Of a stretch of DNA of 64,000 nucleotides, positions 19,271 through 27,285 are shown piece by piece. Both the position numbers and the translations under genes were made by a program. The stretch is taken from NCBI RefSeq assembly GCF_016786255.1, contig NZ_JADMKT010000078.1:124001-188000 (forward strand), in the 5' to 3' direction. Numbering within the stretch: position 1 is the stretch's first letter; every line of letters begins with the position of its first letter. The notes beneath the pieces were generated by a model, which saw only the letters and a program-made list of their open reading frames with translations, was not told where the DNA came from and did not search any database. This DNA is from Robertkochia sediminum (lineage in GTDB: Bacteria > Bacteroidota > Bacteroidia > Flavobacteriales > Flavobacteriaceae).

Positions 19271-19646
19271 CAAGAAACTCATACTCATTGCCGAAGAAGA
19301 TAAAATGCAGGCCACCCTTCTCGCGTTCAGATTACGTCGTAAAGGCTTTCGTGTAGAAATGGTACACCACGGAGAAGGCGCCATGCGTTACCTTAAAGAA
19401 TACCATCCTAACCTGATCATTTGCGGACTCGAACTTCCGGGGTTGCACGCCTTTGATCTTTTAAAGATCGCCCGTAATCGCTTCCGTGAAAGCCTTCCTG
19501 TTGTTGTGCTTACCAATAACTCAGAAAACAGGCTTCATCCCCGTTTATTTGAAGCAGGAGCTACAGAGTGCATGACCAAACCTGTAGATCCGGCTGCATT
19601 TGTGGAAATGGTCGAACTCGAATTAAATCAGTTCACAGCTCTATAA
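19263..19646 (+). CDS. Atypical response-regulator receiver (pseudo-receiver)
   Basis: A stand-alone 127-residue CheY-like receiver. The acidic pocket is present (ILIAEEDKM, E11-D13), the switch Thr lies in VVVLTNNSE, and the conserved Lys lies in CMTKPVDP. At the phosphorylation site, however, the usual LDxxMPG is PNLIICGLELPG, with Gly55 (codon GGA) where the acceptor Asp should be. It therefore probably cannot be phosphorylated in the normal way. There is no output domain. It overlaps the Hpt-like gene by 8 bp, which suggests binding between the two products. A signal-independent or sequestering role is an inference. Confidence 0.8.
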   Translation: MPDKKLILIAEEDKMQATLLAFRLRRKGFRVEMVHHGEGAMRYLKEYHPNLIICGLELPGLHAFDLLKIARNRFRESLPVVVLTNNSENRLHPRLFEAGATECMTKPVDPAAFVEMVELELNQFTAL

Positions 19647-19680
19647 TTCAATCCTACTGTAAACAAGGGGAGCGGACTTC

Positions 19681-19703
19681 CACTTAAAGTTTAGCTTTAA
19701 GTG
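19681..19703. repeat. Inverted repeat after the pseudo-receiver gene
   Basis: A perfect 9-bp stem (CACTTAAAG, then TTTAG, then CTTTAAGTG) lies 35 bp after the stop codon. It may end the transcript, but no T-run follows, so a terminator call is weak. Confidence 0.55.
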
Positions 19704-20133
19704 ATTTAGGTTCAGACTTATAGGTCGAAACAATGCTATTTCACATTTAGACATCTAAAATCCTGACCTTCACAACATAAAGTTTTTTCTTACAGATGTA
19801 CAGGGTATATTTAAATTGTATTTGAAGGTCACTGCCCTTGATCTTCAACATCTTAAACAAGTACCTGCCTGTTGGTCTTATCAAAGAGCTTAACCTGCTT
19901 ACCCCAATAGTGCTATTTAGAAAATATTTTGGAAGCTTTTAACGTATGCCGTAGCTTTCATTTAAACGTAGTTTTTTCGGGTTTTCATTAAAACCGATTG
20001 GTTGTTTTCATGGCCGGCCTTACTTTGATCCTGCAGACGCTGTCTAAAGAATTTGAGTAAGGCCGGTCGCTTTTCGTATCCCTCTGAAAATAAGAGATAA
20101 ATTCGTATCTTTTGGGGAGAAAAAATTATAGCT
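19704..20133. other. Gene-free gap with a nested inverted repeat
   Basis: This is the larger part of the ~490 bp gap before the CarboxypepD_reg-like gene. No convincing coding frame is present on either strand. The notable structure is an 11-bp perfect inverted repeat (20014-20024 with 20056-20066, CCGGCCTTACT and its complement) enclosing a smaller AGAC-GCT-GTCT hairpin. The outer hairpin ends 68 bp before the gene start and could be part of its 5' leader. Elsewhere the gap is AT-rich and unremarkable. Confidence 0.6.
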
Positions 20134-21435
20134 ATGACAACCCTTTCTATACATTTAAGATCACTCTTATTATTCGTAGTCATGACCGCACTATCTGTGC
20201 AATCTCATGCCATGGCAGCCGATATACCTATGGTCCAGGACTCGACCCTTGTCAAGGAGTTTAAAGGTAAGGTTTTGGGAGAAACCACCGGTGAACCGCT
20301 GGTATTCGCAACCCTTACAGTAAAAGGTTCCAACATAAGCACCATAACCAACGCAGAAGGCGACTTTTCGTTAAAGGTGCCTCTGGAAATGGCAGAGAGC
20401 GATCTCGTGGTGTCCTTTTTAGGATATAAGCCGAAAACCGTAAACCTGAGCAGATTTACCAGGAACGGGAATACTATCTATCTTACCCCGGCAACCATTG
20501 CCCTGGAGGAGGTTAGTGTAAGCACGCCCAAGAGTGCGTTGGAATTGGTTAAGACCATGATCAGGAAACGTGGAGACGTCGCCATAAAAGATCCGGTTAA
20601 AATGACCGCCTTTTACAGGGAAACCATCAAAAAGCGCAGGAGAGATGCTTCACTGTCGGAAGCTGTGGTGAATATATACAAACAGCCCAATCTCAATTCC
20701 CGTAACGATATCATTACCTTGTACAAATCGCGAAAGAGCACCAATTACAACCGATTGGATACGGTATCTGTAAAGCTTCAGGGAGGTCCTTACACGCCTT
20801 TGAATCTCGATATCATGAAGTACCCTGAAAATATCTTCACGGATGATATGATAGGGGGGTATCGGTTTTCTTTTGACAATCCTACCGAGATCAATAACAG
20901 GCTGGTCTATGTAGTGAACTTCGAACAAAGCCCCAACGTTATAGATCCGCTTTATTATGGAAAACTCTACATCGACATGAATAGTTATGCGCTGGTGAGT
21001 GCAGTATTCAATCTCAACGTGGAAAATCGTGATCTGGTGAGCGCGCTTCTCGTTAAAAAAAGGCCAGCCCGAACCGAAGTGTATTTTACCAATGCCTCTT
21101 ACCGGGTCGATTATCGTATTAAAGATGGTTTGTGGTATTACGGATATAGCAATGTGCAATTGGCCGTTGTAGTGAATAAGAAGGGAAAACTTTTTAATTC
21201 CAAGTATTACCTCAACAGTGAAATGGCGGTTACCGATTGGGAAGCCTATGACGACGACAAGCGCATTCGAAATCGCGAACGTCTGCGCCCTACGGTGATC
21301 CTGTCTGATGAAGCTTCCGGATTCTCAGATCCCGATTTCTGGGGACCTTATAATGTTATCGAACCCGAAAAATCCATTGAATCGGCTATTAAAAAGATCC
21401 AGCGCCAGCTTGAAAAAGGGGATAGCGCACCTTAG
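20134..21435 (+). CDS. CarboxypepD_reg-like secreted protein
   Basis: A 433-residue exported protein with a signal peptide (residues ~1-29, ending HAMAA). Residues ~43-130 are a carboxypeptidase-regulatory-like beta-sandwich (FKGKVLGETTGEPLVFATLTVKG, TNAEGDFSLKVP, VSFLGYKPK), the domain that precedes TonB-dependent receptors and DUF5686-type proteins. The remaining ~300 residues have strand-rich segments (YGKLYIDMNSYALVSAVFNL, YRVDYRIKDGLWYYGYSNVQLAV) but no receptor barrel of full size. It is probably periplasmic or attached to the outer membrane. The role is unknown. It is followed by another secreted unknown 93 bp downstream. Confidence 0.82.
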   Translation: MTTLSIHLRSLLLFVVMTALSVQSHAMAADIPMVQDSTLVKEFKGKVLGETTGEPLVFATLTVKGSNISTITNAEGDFSLKVPLEMAESDLVVSFLGYKPKTVNLSRFTRNGNTIYLTPATIALEEVSVSTPKSALELVKTMIRKRGDVAIKDPVKMTAFYRETIKKRRRDASLSEAVVNIYKQPNLNSRNDIITLYKSRKSTNYNRLDTVSVKLQGGPYTPLNLDIMKYPENIFTDDMIGGYRFSFDNPTEINNRLVYVVNFEQSPNVIDPLYYGKLYIDMNSYALVSAVFNLNVENRDLVSALLVKKRPARTEVYFTNASYRVDYRIKDGLWYYGYSNVQLAVVVNKKGKLFNSKYYLNSEMAVTDWEAYDDDKRIRNRERLRPTVILSDEASGFSDPDFWGPYNVIEPEKSIESAIKKIQRQLEKGDSAP

Positions 21436-21528
21436 TGGCAGCTTTGATAATAATTTAACAGCATGTCATAGGATTATTTTCCTGCTTTGGCATTATTTTC
21501 GCTGTAAACAGAAAAAGTACACATCTAC

Positions 21529-22164
21529 ATGAAGCGTTTATTTCTGCATATCTTCTTACCGGCTATATTCCTGTTTGCCGGTCTTGTACCTGCAATGGCC
21601 CAGGGTGACCTGCCGGGTGCACCGATCAAGATCGAAGGAATAAACACCAAAAAGAACAATAACAACAATACGCTTAACTTGTTGCGAAGGAACAACATGA
21701 ACACCCCTTCGCTTTCCGACCTCGAAGAAAAAAAGAACTTTATGATCGGGGAGGAGTTCATGGATCCCGGCGAGAGGTATAAGAAAAAAGTGAAAACCCC
21801 GGAAGGTGAGAACCAGATCGGAGCTACGAGCAATCAGTTCCTGGGAGATTTCAAGAGTAATGGGAAGTTTGTAAAGATCGTTTGCAGGGACCACCAGTAC
21901 GTTGATGGAGACCGGGTGCGAATTTTTATGAACGATAAGGTCGTACAACCCAATGTTTTGCTGGACGCTTCATACAAAGGTATATATGTAGACCTGGTCC
22001 CGGGTTTCAATAAGATCGATTTTCAGGCGCTCAACCAGGGAAGTTCGGGTCCTAACACCGCTGCACTGGCCGTTTTTGACGACCAGGGGAATGTGATCTC
22101 TGTCAAAGAATGGAATCTGGCAACAGGGGTTAAGGCCACCATGATCATCGTCAAAGAAAAATAG
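21529..22164 (+). CDS. Secreted protein of unknown function
   Basis: A 211-residue protein with a clear signal peptide (residues 1-24, ending VPAMAQ). The mature N-terminus has an Asn-rich linker (KKNNNNNTLN) and a Lys/Glu-rich segment. The C-terminal ~110 residues form a predicted compact beta domain (VKIVCRDHQYVDGDRVRIFMND, YVDLVPGFNKIDFQALNQG, ALAVFDDQGNVISVKEW) that looks like an immunoglobulin-like or binding module. I do not recognise a named family. It lies 93 bp after the CarboxypepD_reg-like gene in the same direction. Confidence 0.78.
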   Translation: MKRLFLHIFLPAIFLFAGLVPAMAQGDLPGAPIKIEGINTKKNNNNNTLNLLRRNNMNTPSLSDLEEKKNFMIGEEFMDPGERYKKKVKTPEGENQIGATSNQFLGDFKSNGKFVKIVCRDHQYVDGDRVRIFMNDKVVQPNVLLDASYKGIYVDLVPGFNKIDFQALNQGSSGPNTAALAVFDDQGNVISVKEWNLATGVKATMIIVKEK

Positions 22165-22329
22165 GGGAGTACCGCTATTCCCTTGGGTGAAAACCTCTGC
22201 TTCAACTTTGTTTTTATCCCTGTTTTTTGGATGCATTTTTTTAAGGCGAAAGGCTTTAAATCAAAGGTTAAGTCGTTGTAAATGATTAAATTGCAAATAC
22301 TAAACCTTCGTTCATTAAATAATCCAGTT

Positions 22330-23022
22330 ATGACTACGAATAAACCGACTTCCGAAGCACCGGAAGATTTCGGCAAACGAATTCTTTCGGTTACACCCCA
22401 TATCTATCCGTATTTGAAACACCGATTATATGTTGCTGAAGCCACAGGTTTAATTCCCCGTAATATGTATAAGGCCAACGGACTTCTCGATGATGCTATT
22501 GTAGATCTTTACGATGAGGCAGATGACCTGGAAGATGACATGAAGCTAAAACTTCGTTTGTTCGCCCTGGTCGATAAAAGATTGGATGACCTGTATGAGA
22601 ACGAATCCTTTCATAAAAACACCATGAGTACCAGTGAAATCCTAAGTAAAGAATTGGCATCTCTGGAAGAAAATTACGTGATGGATGCTGATGACGATCT
22701 GATGATGAACGAGGATCTTGACGATATTTCCTATCACCAGCAAGATGAACATAAGCAGGTATTTCTCTATGATGATGCCGAAAAGAACCTGATCAAAAGT
22801 CTGGACCTGACCGATCCTGAAAGAGACCTTAAAAAATCGGAACGACTGAGGTTTAATAAGGTGTATACGTGGTTACCCCACAAAACCTCCAATATTCTAG
22901 ACCTCTATGTCTTTGGGAAGATGTCGGTGAATGAGATCTCTCAGATCAAGGGCATAGACACCCATGAAATACATAAACTCCTGCATACCGTGCGTAAAAG
23001 CTTTAGGCAGAATATGGGATGA
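22330..23022 (+). CDS. Divergent sigma-70-like protein, function unknown
   Basis: A 230-residue, very acidic, helical protein. The C-terminal ~55 residues (VYTWLPHKTSNILDLYVFGKMSVNEISQIKGIDTHEIHKLL, then HTVRKSFRQ) look like the helix-turn-helix of sigma region 4. The N-terminal part (GKRILSVTPHIYPYLKHRL ... LLDDAIVDLYDEADD) vaguely resembles region 2. The middle is an Asp/Glu-rich segment with MDADDDLMMNEDLDD. It could be a degenerate ECF-type sigma factor or an unrelated DNA-binding protein; the sigma assignment is an inference. The start at 22330 skips an upstream extension that has no conserved look. It is followed by the heptanucleotide array. Confidence 0.65.
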   Translation: MTTNKPTSEAPEDFGKRILSVTPHIYPYLKHRLYVAEATGLIPRNMYKANGLLDDAIVDLYDEADDLEDDMKLKLRLFALVDKRLDDLYENESFHKNTMSTSEILSKELASLEENYVMDADDDLMMNEDLDDISYHQQDEHKQVFLYDDAEKNLIKSLDLTDPERDLKKSERLRFNKVYTWLPHKTSNILDLYVFGKMSVNEISQIKGIDTHEIHKLLHTVRKSFRQNMG

Positions 23023-23036
23023 TGGGGTAAAGTATA

Positions 23037-23197
23037 GTGAGTAGTGAGTAGGGAGTAGTGAGTAGTGAGTAGTGAGTAGGGAGTAGGGAGTAGTGAGTAG
23101 GGAGTAGTGAGTAGTAGTAAAGAGTGAAGAGTGAAGAATTCAGCTTAAAGCTTAAAGCGTAATGTCTAAAGCGTAAAGCCTAAAGCCTAAAGCAGGG
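23037..23197. repeat. Degenerate heptanucleotide tandem array (23 units)
   Basis: The 161 bp can be read as 23 consecutive 7-bp units in one unbroken register. Units 1-11 are GTGAGTA or GGGAGTA, unit 12 is GTAGTAA, units 13-14 are AGAGTGA, unit 15 is AGAATTC, and units 16-22 are AGCTTAA, AGCGTAA or AGCCTAA (one TGTCTAA), with a decayed last unit. The unit sequence changes along the array while the period is kept. It lies between the stop of the sigma-like gene and the terminator shared with the OmpA gene. Confidence 0.92.
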
Positions 23198-23237
23198 CAG
23201 AGCGCAATAAAACAGCTGAAACCGTCAACTAAATAGC

Positions 23238-23276
23238 AAAAAAAAGAGGGGATGTTTGTCATCCCCTCTTTTTCAG
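23238..23276. terminator. Bidirectional terminator before the OmpA lipoprotein gene end
   Basis: A 14-bp perfect stem (23241-23254 with 23260-23273) has a TTTGT loop. It is flanked by an A-run on one side and a T-run on the other, so it can stop transcripts from both directions; the OmpA gene ends 25 bp away. Confidence 0.92.
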
Positions 23277-23301
23277 TTAACATTTATGTTACAACCAACA
23301 A

Positions 23302-24132
23302 TTAGTTGTTTTGCATAAGAGCAAGGAACTGATCGATATTTGGAAGAATAACGATTCTTGTTCTTCTGTTTTGTGCACGACCTTCTTTAGTATCGTTGCT
23401 TGCAACTGGCTTGTAGCTACTTCTTCCTGATGCGATAAGTTTTTCCGGAGCAATTCCGAACTCATCCTGAAGCTTGTTCACTACAGAAGCAGCTCTGAGT
23501 ACACTTAGGTCCCAGTTACCTCTTAGTTGCTCTGTTCTTACCGGACGATCGTCTGTGTGACCTTCAACCATTACAGAGATGCTTGGCTCAGAATTTACAA
23601 CATCTGCGATCTTCTTAAGAATGTTGTCAGCCTTGTTGCTAACTCTGAAGCTTGCAGTGTTGAATAAAAGCTCATCTGCAATAGAGATCATTACTACAGT
23701 CTCGTCAATGCTTACAGAGATGTTGCTTTCTTCGTCCATATTACTTTCACTAACGTGCTTTTTAAGCTTGTGTGAAAGTGCAATATTCATAGAATCTTTA
23801 AGGGTTTTGGCTTCGGCCAGAACAGCAGGATCAACCTCTTTAAGGGTTTCAAGCATAGCAGCCTTAGCATCATTAGAAAGTACCGCTACATCGTCTACAT
23901 TAACGAGTCTTGCATTGTTCTCTTCAGTAAGTGAATTGATCTTGTCGTTGTATGCAGCAACACGACTTTCGATCTCAGCAAATTTTTCCTCGAGTTCCTC
24001 TTTTTCTACAGTAGTTTGAACAAGCTCACTTTTTATTTGTCCGTTCTCTTCCTGAAGTGCAACATATTTCTTTTTAGAAACACATGAACTCATGAGTGCG
24101 ATAGCAAGAACTGCAATTGAAATTTTTTTCAT
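23302..24132 (-). CDS. OmpA-family lipoprotein with coiled coil
   Basis: A 276-residue outer-membrane lipoprotein. The signal ends in ALMSSC (Cys17). Residues ~22-75 form a coiled coil (LQEENGQIKSELVQTTVEKEELEEKFAEIESRV). The C-terminal ~120 residues are the peptidoglycan-binding OmpA/MotB domain with VMVEGHTDDRPV and the NRRTRIVI end motif. It should tether the outer membrane to the cell wall. It is flanked by a strong bidirectional terminator and long gaps on both sides, so it is monocistronic and probably well expressed. Confidence 0.93.
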   Translation of the reverse strand: MKKISIAVLAIALMSSCVSKKKYVALQEENGQIKSELVQTTVEKEELEEKFAEIESRVAAYNDKINSLTEENNARLVNVDDVAVLSNDAKAAMLETLKEVDPAVLAEAKTLKDSMNIALSHKLKKHVSESNMDEESNISVSIDETVVMISIADELLFNTASFRVSNKADNILKKIADVVNSEPSISVMVEGHTDDRPVRTEQLRGNWDLSVLRAASVVNKLQDEFGIAPEKLIASGRSSYKPVASNDTKEGRAQNRRTRIVILPNIDQFLALMQNN

Positions 24133-24481
24133 AATGATTATTTAGATTTTGTTATATGTACGAGCATTTTTCCGAATTAGATCTTTTAAAATCACTTTTA
24201 TTTTAACAAAAAATTACGCCACCAATTCCTGCACTTCCTAGCATTTTATAATTCAATAAGTTACAGGAAGTAATGAAGTTGAGTTTTTTTAAAAAAAAAT
24301 GGACCTGAGACAGCCATTTGAGACTAATCAGGTCGATATTCCCGATAAATTAGCTAAACAAAACCGGAAAGGGGATACATGAGAATTAATATTGACCGAA
24401 AATTCCCGTCATTCATGGACGCTTGGTATCCCTCTGGCCGATTTAACCTAACTTGCTGGCCGACAATAATTTCCCTGAATT
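24133..24481. other. Gap with no clear gene
   Basis: This gap of about 350 bp separates two divergently transcribed lipoprotein genes. It is AT-rich and holds a short 7-bp inverted repeat (ACTTCCT near 24234 with AGGAAGT near 24267), a T7-A9 tract near 24285-24300, and an 8-bp direct repeat (CTGGCCGA, near 24435 and 24461). I see no coding frame or RNA gene. Confidence 0.6.
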
Positions 24482-25168
24482 ATGAATTTTAGAGTAGGCC
24501 TTGTGATTTTGCTATTATCAGTTGCCTTGTTTTGGTCTTGTGAGCGGGACGATCCGCCGGCCATCAATGAGGTCCCTTCGGCGCCGATACCACAAAGTCC
24601 TGAAAACTACAGCATACTAACAGGGAAAACAGTACTTTTTACCTGGAATGCCGCAAAAGATCCGGAAGGGCAGAAGATCTCCTATAACCTTCAACTTTCT
24701 ACAAATGCCGACTTCACGGAGATCATATTCTCTGATGTATTGCACACACCCGGTCACGAGATAACTGTTCCCGATTCAGGTTTTTATTTTTGGCGGGTGA
24801 GGGCCAGAGACGATTCAAAAAAGACCAGTGCGTTCTCAGAAAGACAGAACTTTTGTATCGCATCATCAGAAATCACCAATTATCCGCCATTCCCACCAGA
24901 ACGTCGGTTTCCGGAATTAGATGAAGTGGTAAATCCCGATCAGGTAGATCTGGGATGGTCTGCTTTTGATCTCGATGATACCTCCCTTAGTTACAATGTT
25001 TATGTAGGTACCGAATACGGTAGTCAGAACCTGGTGGCCCAGGACATTACTGAAGATGCTATAACCCTCAAACTGGAGGAAGCAGATGTATATTATTGGA
25101 AGGTCGAGGCCATAGACCCTTCAGGAAACCGCACGGAAAGCCCAATTTGGTGGTTTACGTCTATATGA
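24482..25168 (+). CDS. Lipoprotein with two fibronectin-III-like domains
   Basis: A 228-residue lipoprotein; the signal ends in ALFWSC (Cys20), followed by ERDD, an acidic start that resembles surface-export signals of the family. Two repeats of ~95 residues have the Fn3-like pattern PxxPxSPExxxxLxGxTVLFTWNAAKDPEGQ...YNLQLST...FYFWRVRARDDS and ...VDLGWSAFDLDDTSLSYNVYVGT...VYYWKVEAIDPSGNRTESPIWWF. It is probably a binding or adhesion module exposed at the cell surface. No T9SS C-terminal domain is seen. The gene stands alone between two long gaps. Confidence 0.85.
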   Translation: MNFRVGLVILLLSVALFWSCERDDPPAINEVPSAPIPQSPENYSILTGKTVLFTWNAAKDPEGQKISYNLQLSTNADFTEIIFSDVLHTPGHEITVPDSGFYFWRVRARDDSKKTSAFSERQNFCIASSEITNYPPFPPERRFPELDEVVNPDQVDLGWSAFDLDDTSLSYNVYVGTEYGSQNLVAQDITEDAITLKLEEADVYYWKVEAIDPSGNRTESPIWWFTSI

Positions 25169-25811
25169 CAGCAAACACCCGCAGGCTCTCAGACCTTTAT
25201 GATCCTAAAAAATACTCCAGATACTTGAGCTGAATTGCCATATTAGTAACAACTCTCCCAAACCTATGAAATTGGTGATTATTCCTATGGGCAGGAAAAA
25301 AACCGCACACAGCTAAATGTGGCGATAATGGCCTATGTACATTATTTATCGCATTTGAACAGCCACTGGATGCCCATGAGGTTAAGGATTGAAATTGGAT
25401 GACATCTGGAAATGTGTCCTCATAATTCTTGTAAAACCGTTCGCAGCGAATAGTTGGTTAAATACCAAAGTATTTGGAAACACTTCATGAAAACCATTTC
25501 TGGTAATATATGAACCAATTTGGTTCAGGATCCCTATAGCTGCGTATGATGATAAAATCGCTGCGCTATATGAGATATATTCCAATTGCACTATAGATAT
25601 CCGGGTAATTATTAATTACCTAATAGGGTTGCCATACATCACTTTTACATAATACCTGACGATATGGTTCAGAAGGCCCCATATCTGATATTATGCTAAA
25701 ATAGCTTCGCTATGCGTGATGTATTTCATTTGCACTATAATTTATATTATGTAAAATAGGATATTTTGAATACCACATATACTACCCGGATTTATAACGT
25801 ACTTTTGCCAA
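25169..25811. repeat. Non-coding gap with two imperfect ~90-bp direct repeats
   Basis: No convincing coding frame exists in this 643-bp gap. Two copies of a degenerate sequence can be aligned: about 25504-25594 and 25650-25739. The best-matching core starts at TGGTTCAG (25521 and 25665) and ends at TTGCACTATA, with about three quarters of positions identical over ~75 bp. The second copy holds a perfect small hairpin ATAGC-TTC-GCTAT; the first has one mismatch there. The copies may be remnants of a dispersed repeat. Confidence 0.65.
25800..25807 (+). promoter_or_regulatory. -7 box (TACTTTTG) directly before the MFS gene
   Basis: The match to TAnnTTTG ends only 4 bp before the ATG at 25812, which would make the transcript nearly leaderless. 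No TTTG is seen at the expected upstream spacing. Confidence 0.4.
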
Positions 25812-27038
25812 ATGATCCAAAAACGTATTCCCTCCCAATTTGAGTTTATAGCTCTAATGGCTTCCCTTATGTCTATTGCCGCCCTGGCCATAGATGCCTT
25901 ATTGCCGGCCTTAGACCTGATCGGGATCGATATCGGGATCACCAATACTGCGAACAACCAGCTTTTGATCACCATGATGTTCCTCGGCCTTGGTACGGGT
26001 CCGCTGTTATTCGGCCCGCTTTCTGACAGCCTTGGTCGTAAACCCATTGTATTCATGGGCTTCTTTGTATTTATTATAGCAAGTATCATTTGCGTAAAGG
26101 CGCCAAATCTTGAAGTTATGATCATGGGCCGTATTCTTCAAGGTGTCGGACTCTCTGCGCCAAGGACGATAAGTATTGCCATGGTTCGCGATCTCTATCG
26201 CGGCGACCATATGGCCCGTATCATGAGCTTTATCACGGTAGTATTTCTGCTCGTACCTATTGTGGCACCGGCTATGGGCCAGATGGTGATCGATAGCTAT
26301 AACTGGCAGGCCATTTTTTATATACAGCTCCTATTCACCCTTTTGGTATGCCTTTGGTTTTGGAAAAGGCAGCCCGAAACCCTTGAATACGACAAGCGAA
26401 CCCCGCTAAAAATGAATTTGTTTTCAAGAGGTACGCGAGAACTCTTTAAATATCCACGCACCATAGGTTTTACCCTGATATCCGGTTTTATAACCGGGTC
26501 TTTCCTGGTATACCTCAGTGCTTCTCAACACATTTTCCAGGAGCAATACGGACTCAAAGAAGAGTTTCCTTATATATTCGCAGCACTGGCCATTTCTATT
26601 GGCCTGGCCACCTTTATGAATGGGTCTTTGGTATTACGACTGGGTATGGAGCGCCTGGTAACCATTGCCCTGGGAGGCTACTTTATTTTTTCGGCCACCT
26701 ACCTCCTGCTGTTCTTTGCTGCGCCCAACCCTCCTGTAGTAGTCTTACTGGTATTCTTTGCCCTGCAATTTTTCTCTGTAGGATTTCTTTTCGGAAACTT
26801 AAGAGCGCTTGCCATGGAACCCGTGGGGCATATTGCGGGGATCGCTGCAGCCATTACGGGACTCATATCTACCCTTATGGCGGTTCCCATTAGCACCTTT
26901 ATCGGACGCTTTGTTTCTGGCGCAAGAGTGTATCCGCTGTTTATCGGCTTCACGGTATGTGCATTTCTCTCGATCTGTATCCTCGTTTACCTGAAAACCT
27001 ATGGGTTCAGGCTAAAAAGGATGCGTTCCCGAAATTAA
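25812..27038 (+). CDS. Bcr/CflA-type multidrug efflux MFS transporter
   Basis: A 408-residue inner-membrane protein with 12 predicted helices. The motif between helices 2 and 3, GPLSDSLGRKPIVFMG, is the MFS signature, and MGRILQGVGLSAPRTISIAMVRDLY is the helix 4-5 segment of the drug:H+ antiporter (DHA1, Bcr/CflA) group. The arrangement PALDLIGIDIGITNTANNQLLITMMFLGLG in the first periplasmic loop is also typical. It probably exports small hydrophobic compounds. It stands alone after the repeat-containing gap. If the -7 box just upstream is used, an internal Met at residue 16 or 20 could be the true start. Confidence 0.9.
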   Translation: MIQKRIPSQFEFIALMASLMSIAALAIDALLPALDLIGIDIGITNTANNQLLITMMFLGLGTGPLLFGPLSDSLGRKPIVFMGFFVFIIASIICVKAPNLEVMIMGRILQGVGLSAPRTISIAMVRDLYRGDHMARIMSFITVVFLLVPIVAPAMGQMVIDSYNWQAIFYIQLLFTLLVCLWFWKRQPETLEYDKRTPLKMNLFSRGTRELFKYPRTIGFTLISGFITGSFLVYLSASQHIFQEQYGLKEEFPYIFAALAISIGLATFMNGSLVLRLGMERLVTIALGGYFIFSATYLLLFFAAPNPPVVVLLVFFALQFFSVGFLFGNLRALAMEPVGHIAGIAAAITGLISTLMAVPISTFIGRFVSGARVYPLFIGFTVCAFLSICILVYLKTYGFRLKRMRSRN

Positions 27039-27285
27039 TTAACCACTCACCTATTTTAAAAGGAGATCACGACCCTTGTTTTAACTCAAAGCTTTGCTTT
27101 CTGAAATGGTCTCTGCAGATCGTTGAAAAATACCTTTCAATTCGTTAAAAATCTTGGAGGGCCATCATAATTTATTTACCTTTCTAAATCATGATACAAG
27201 TCATCTTTCTTAGCAATAGATGGTTGTATCTTAGAGATAGTAACGGTTGGAAAAACCGTATTGTTTAACCCATAAAGTAAACACT

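Noticed and set aside
19962-20183. 73-residue minus-strand frame in the long gap
   Set aside because: It runs over the start of the CarboxypepD_reg-like gene on the opposite strand and across the nested hairpin; its composition is not protein-like.
23037-23197. CRISPR array
   Set aside because: The repeats are 7 bp and contiguous, with no spacers, no ~30-bp repeat and no cas genes nearby.
25382-25591. 69-residue minus-strand frame in the repeat-containing gap
   Set aside because: It covers one copy of the imperfect repeat, and the second copy does not keep the frame; probably a chance frame.
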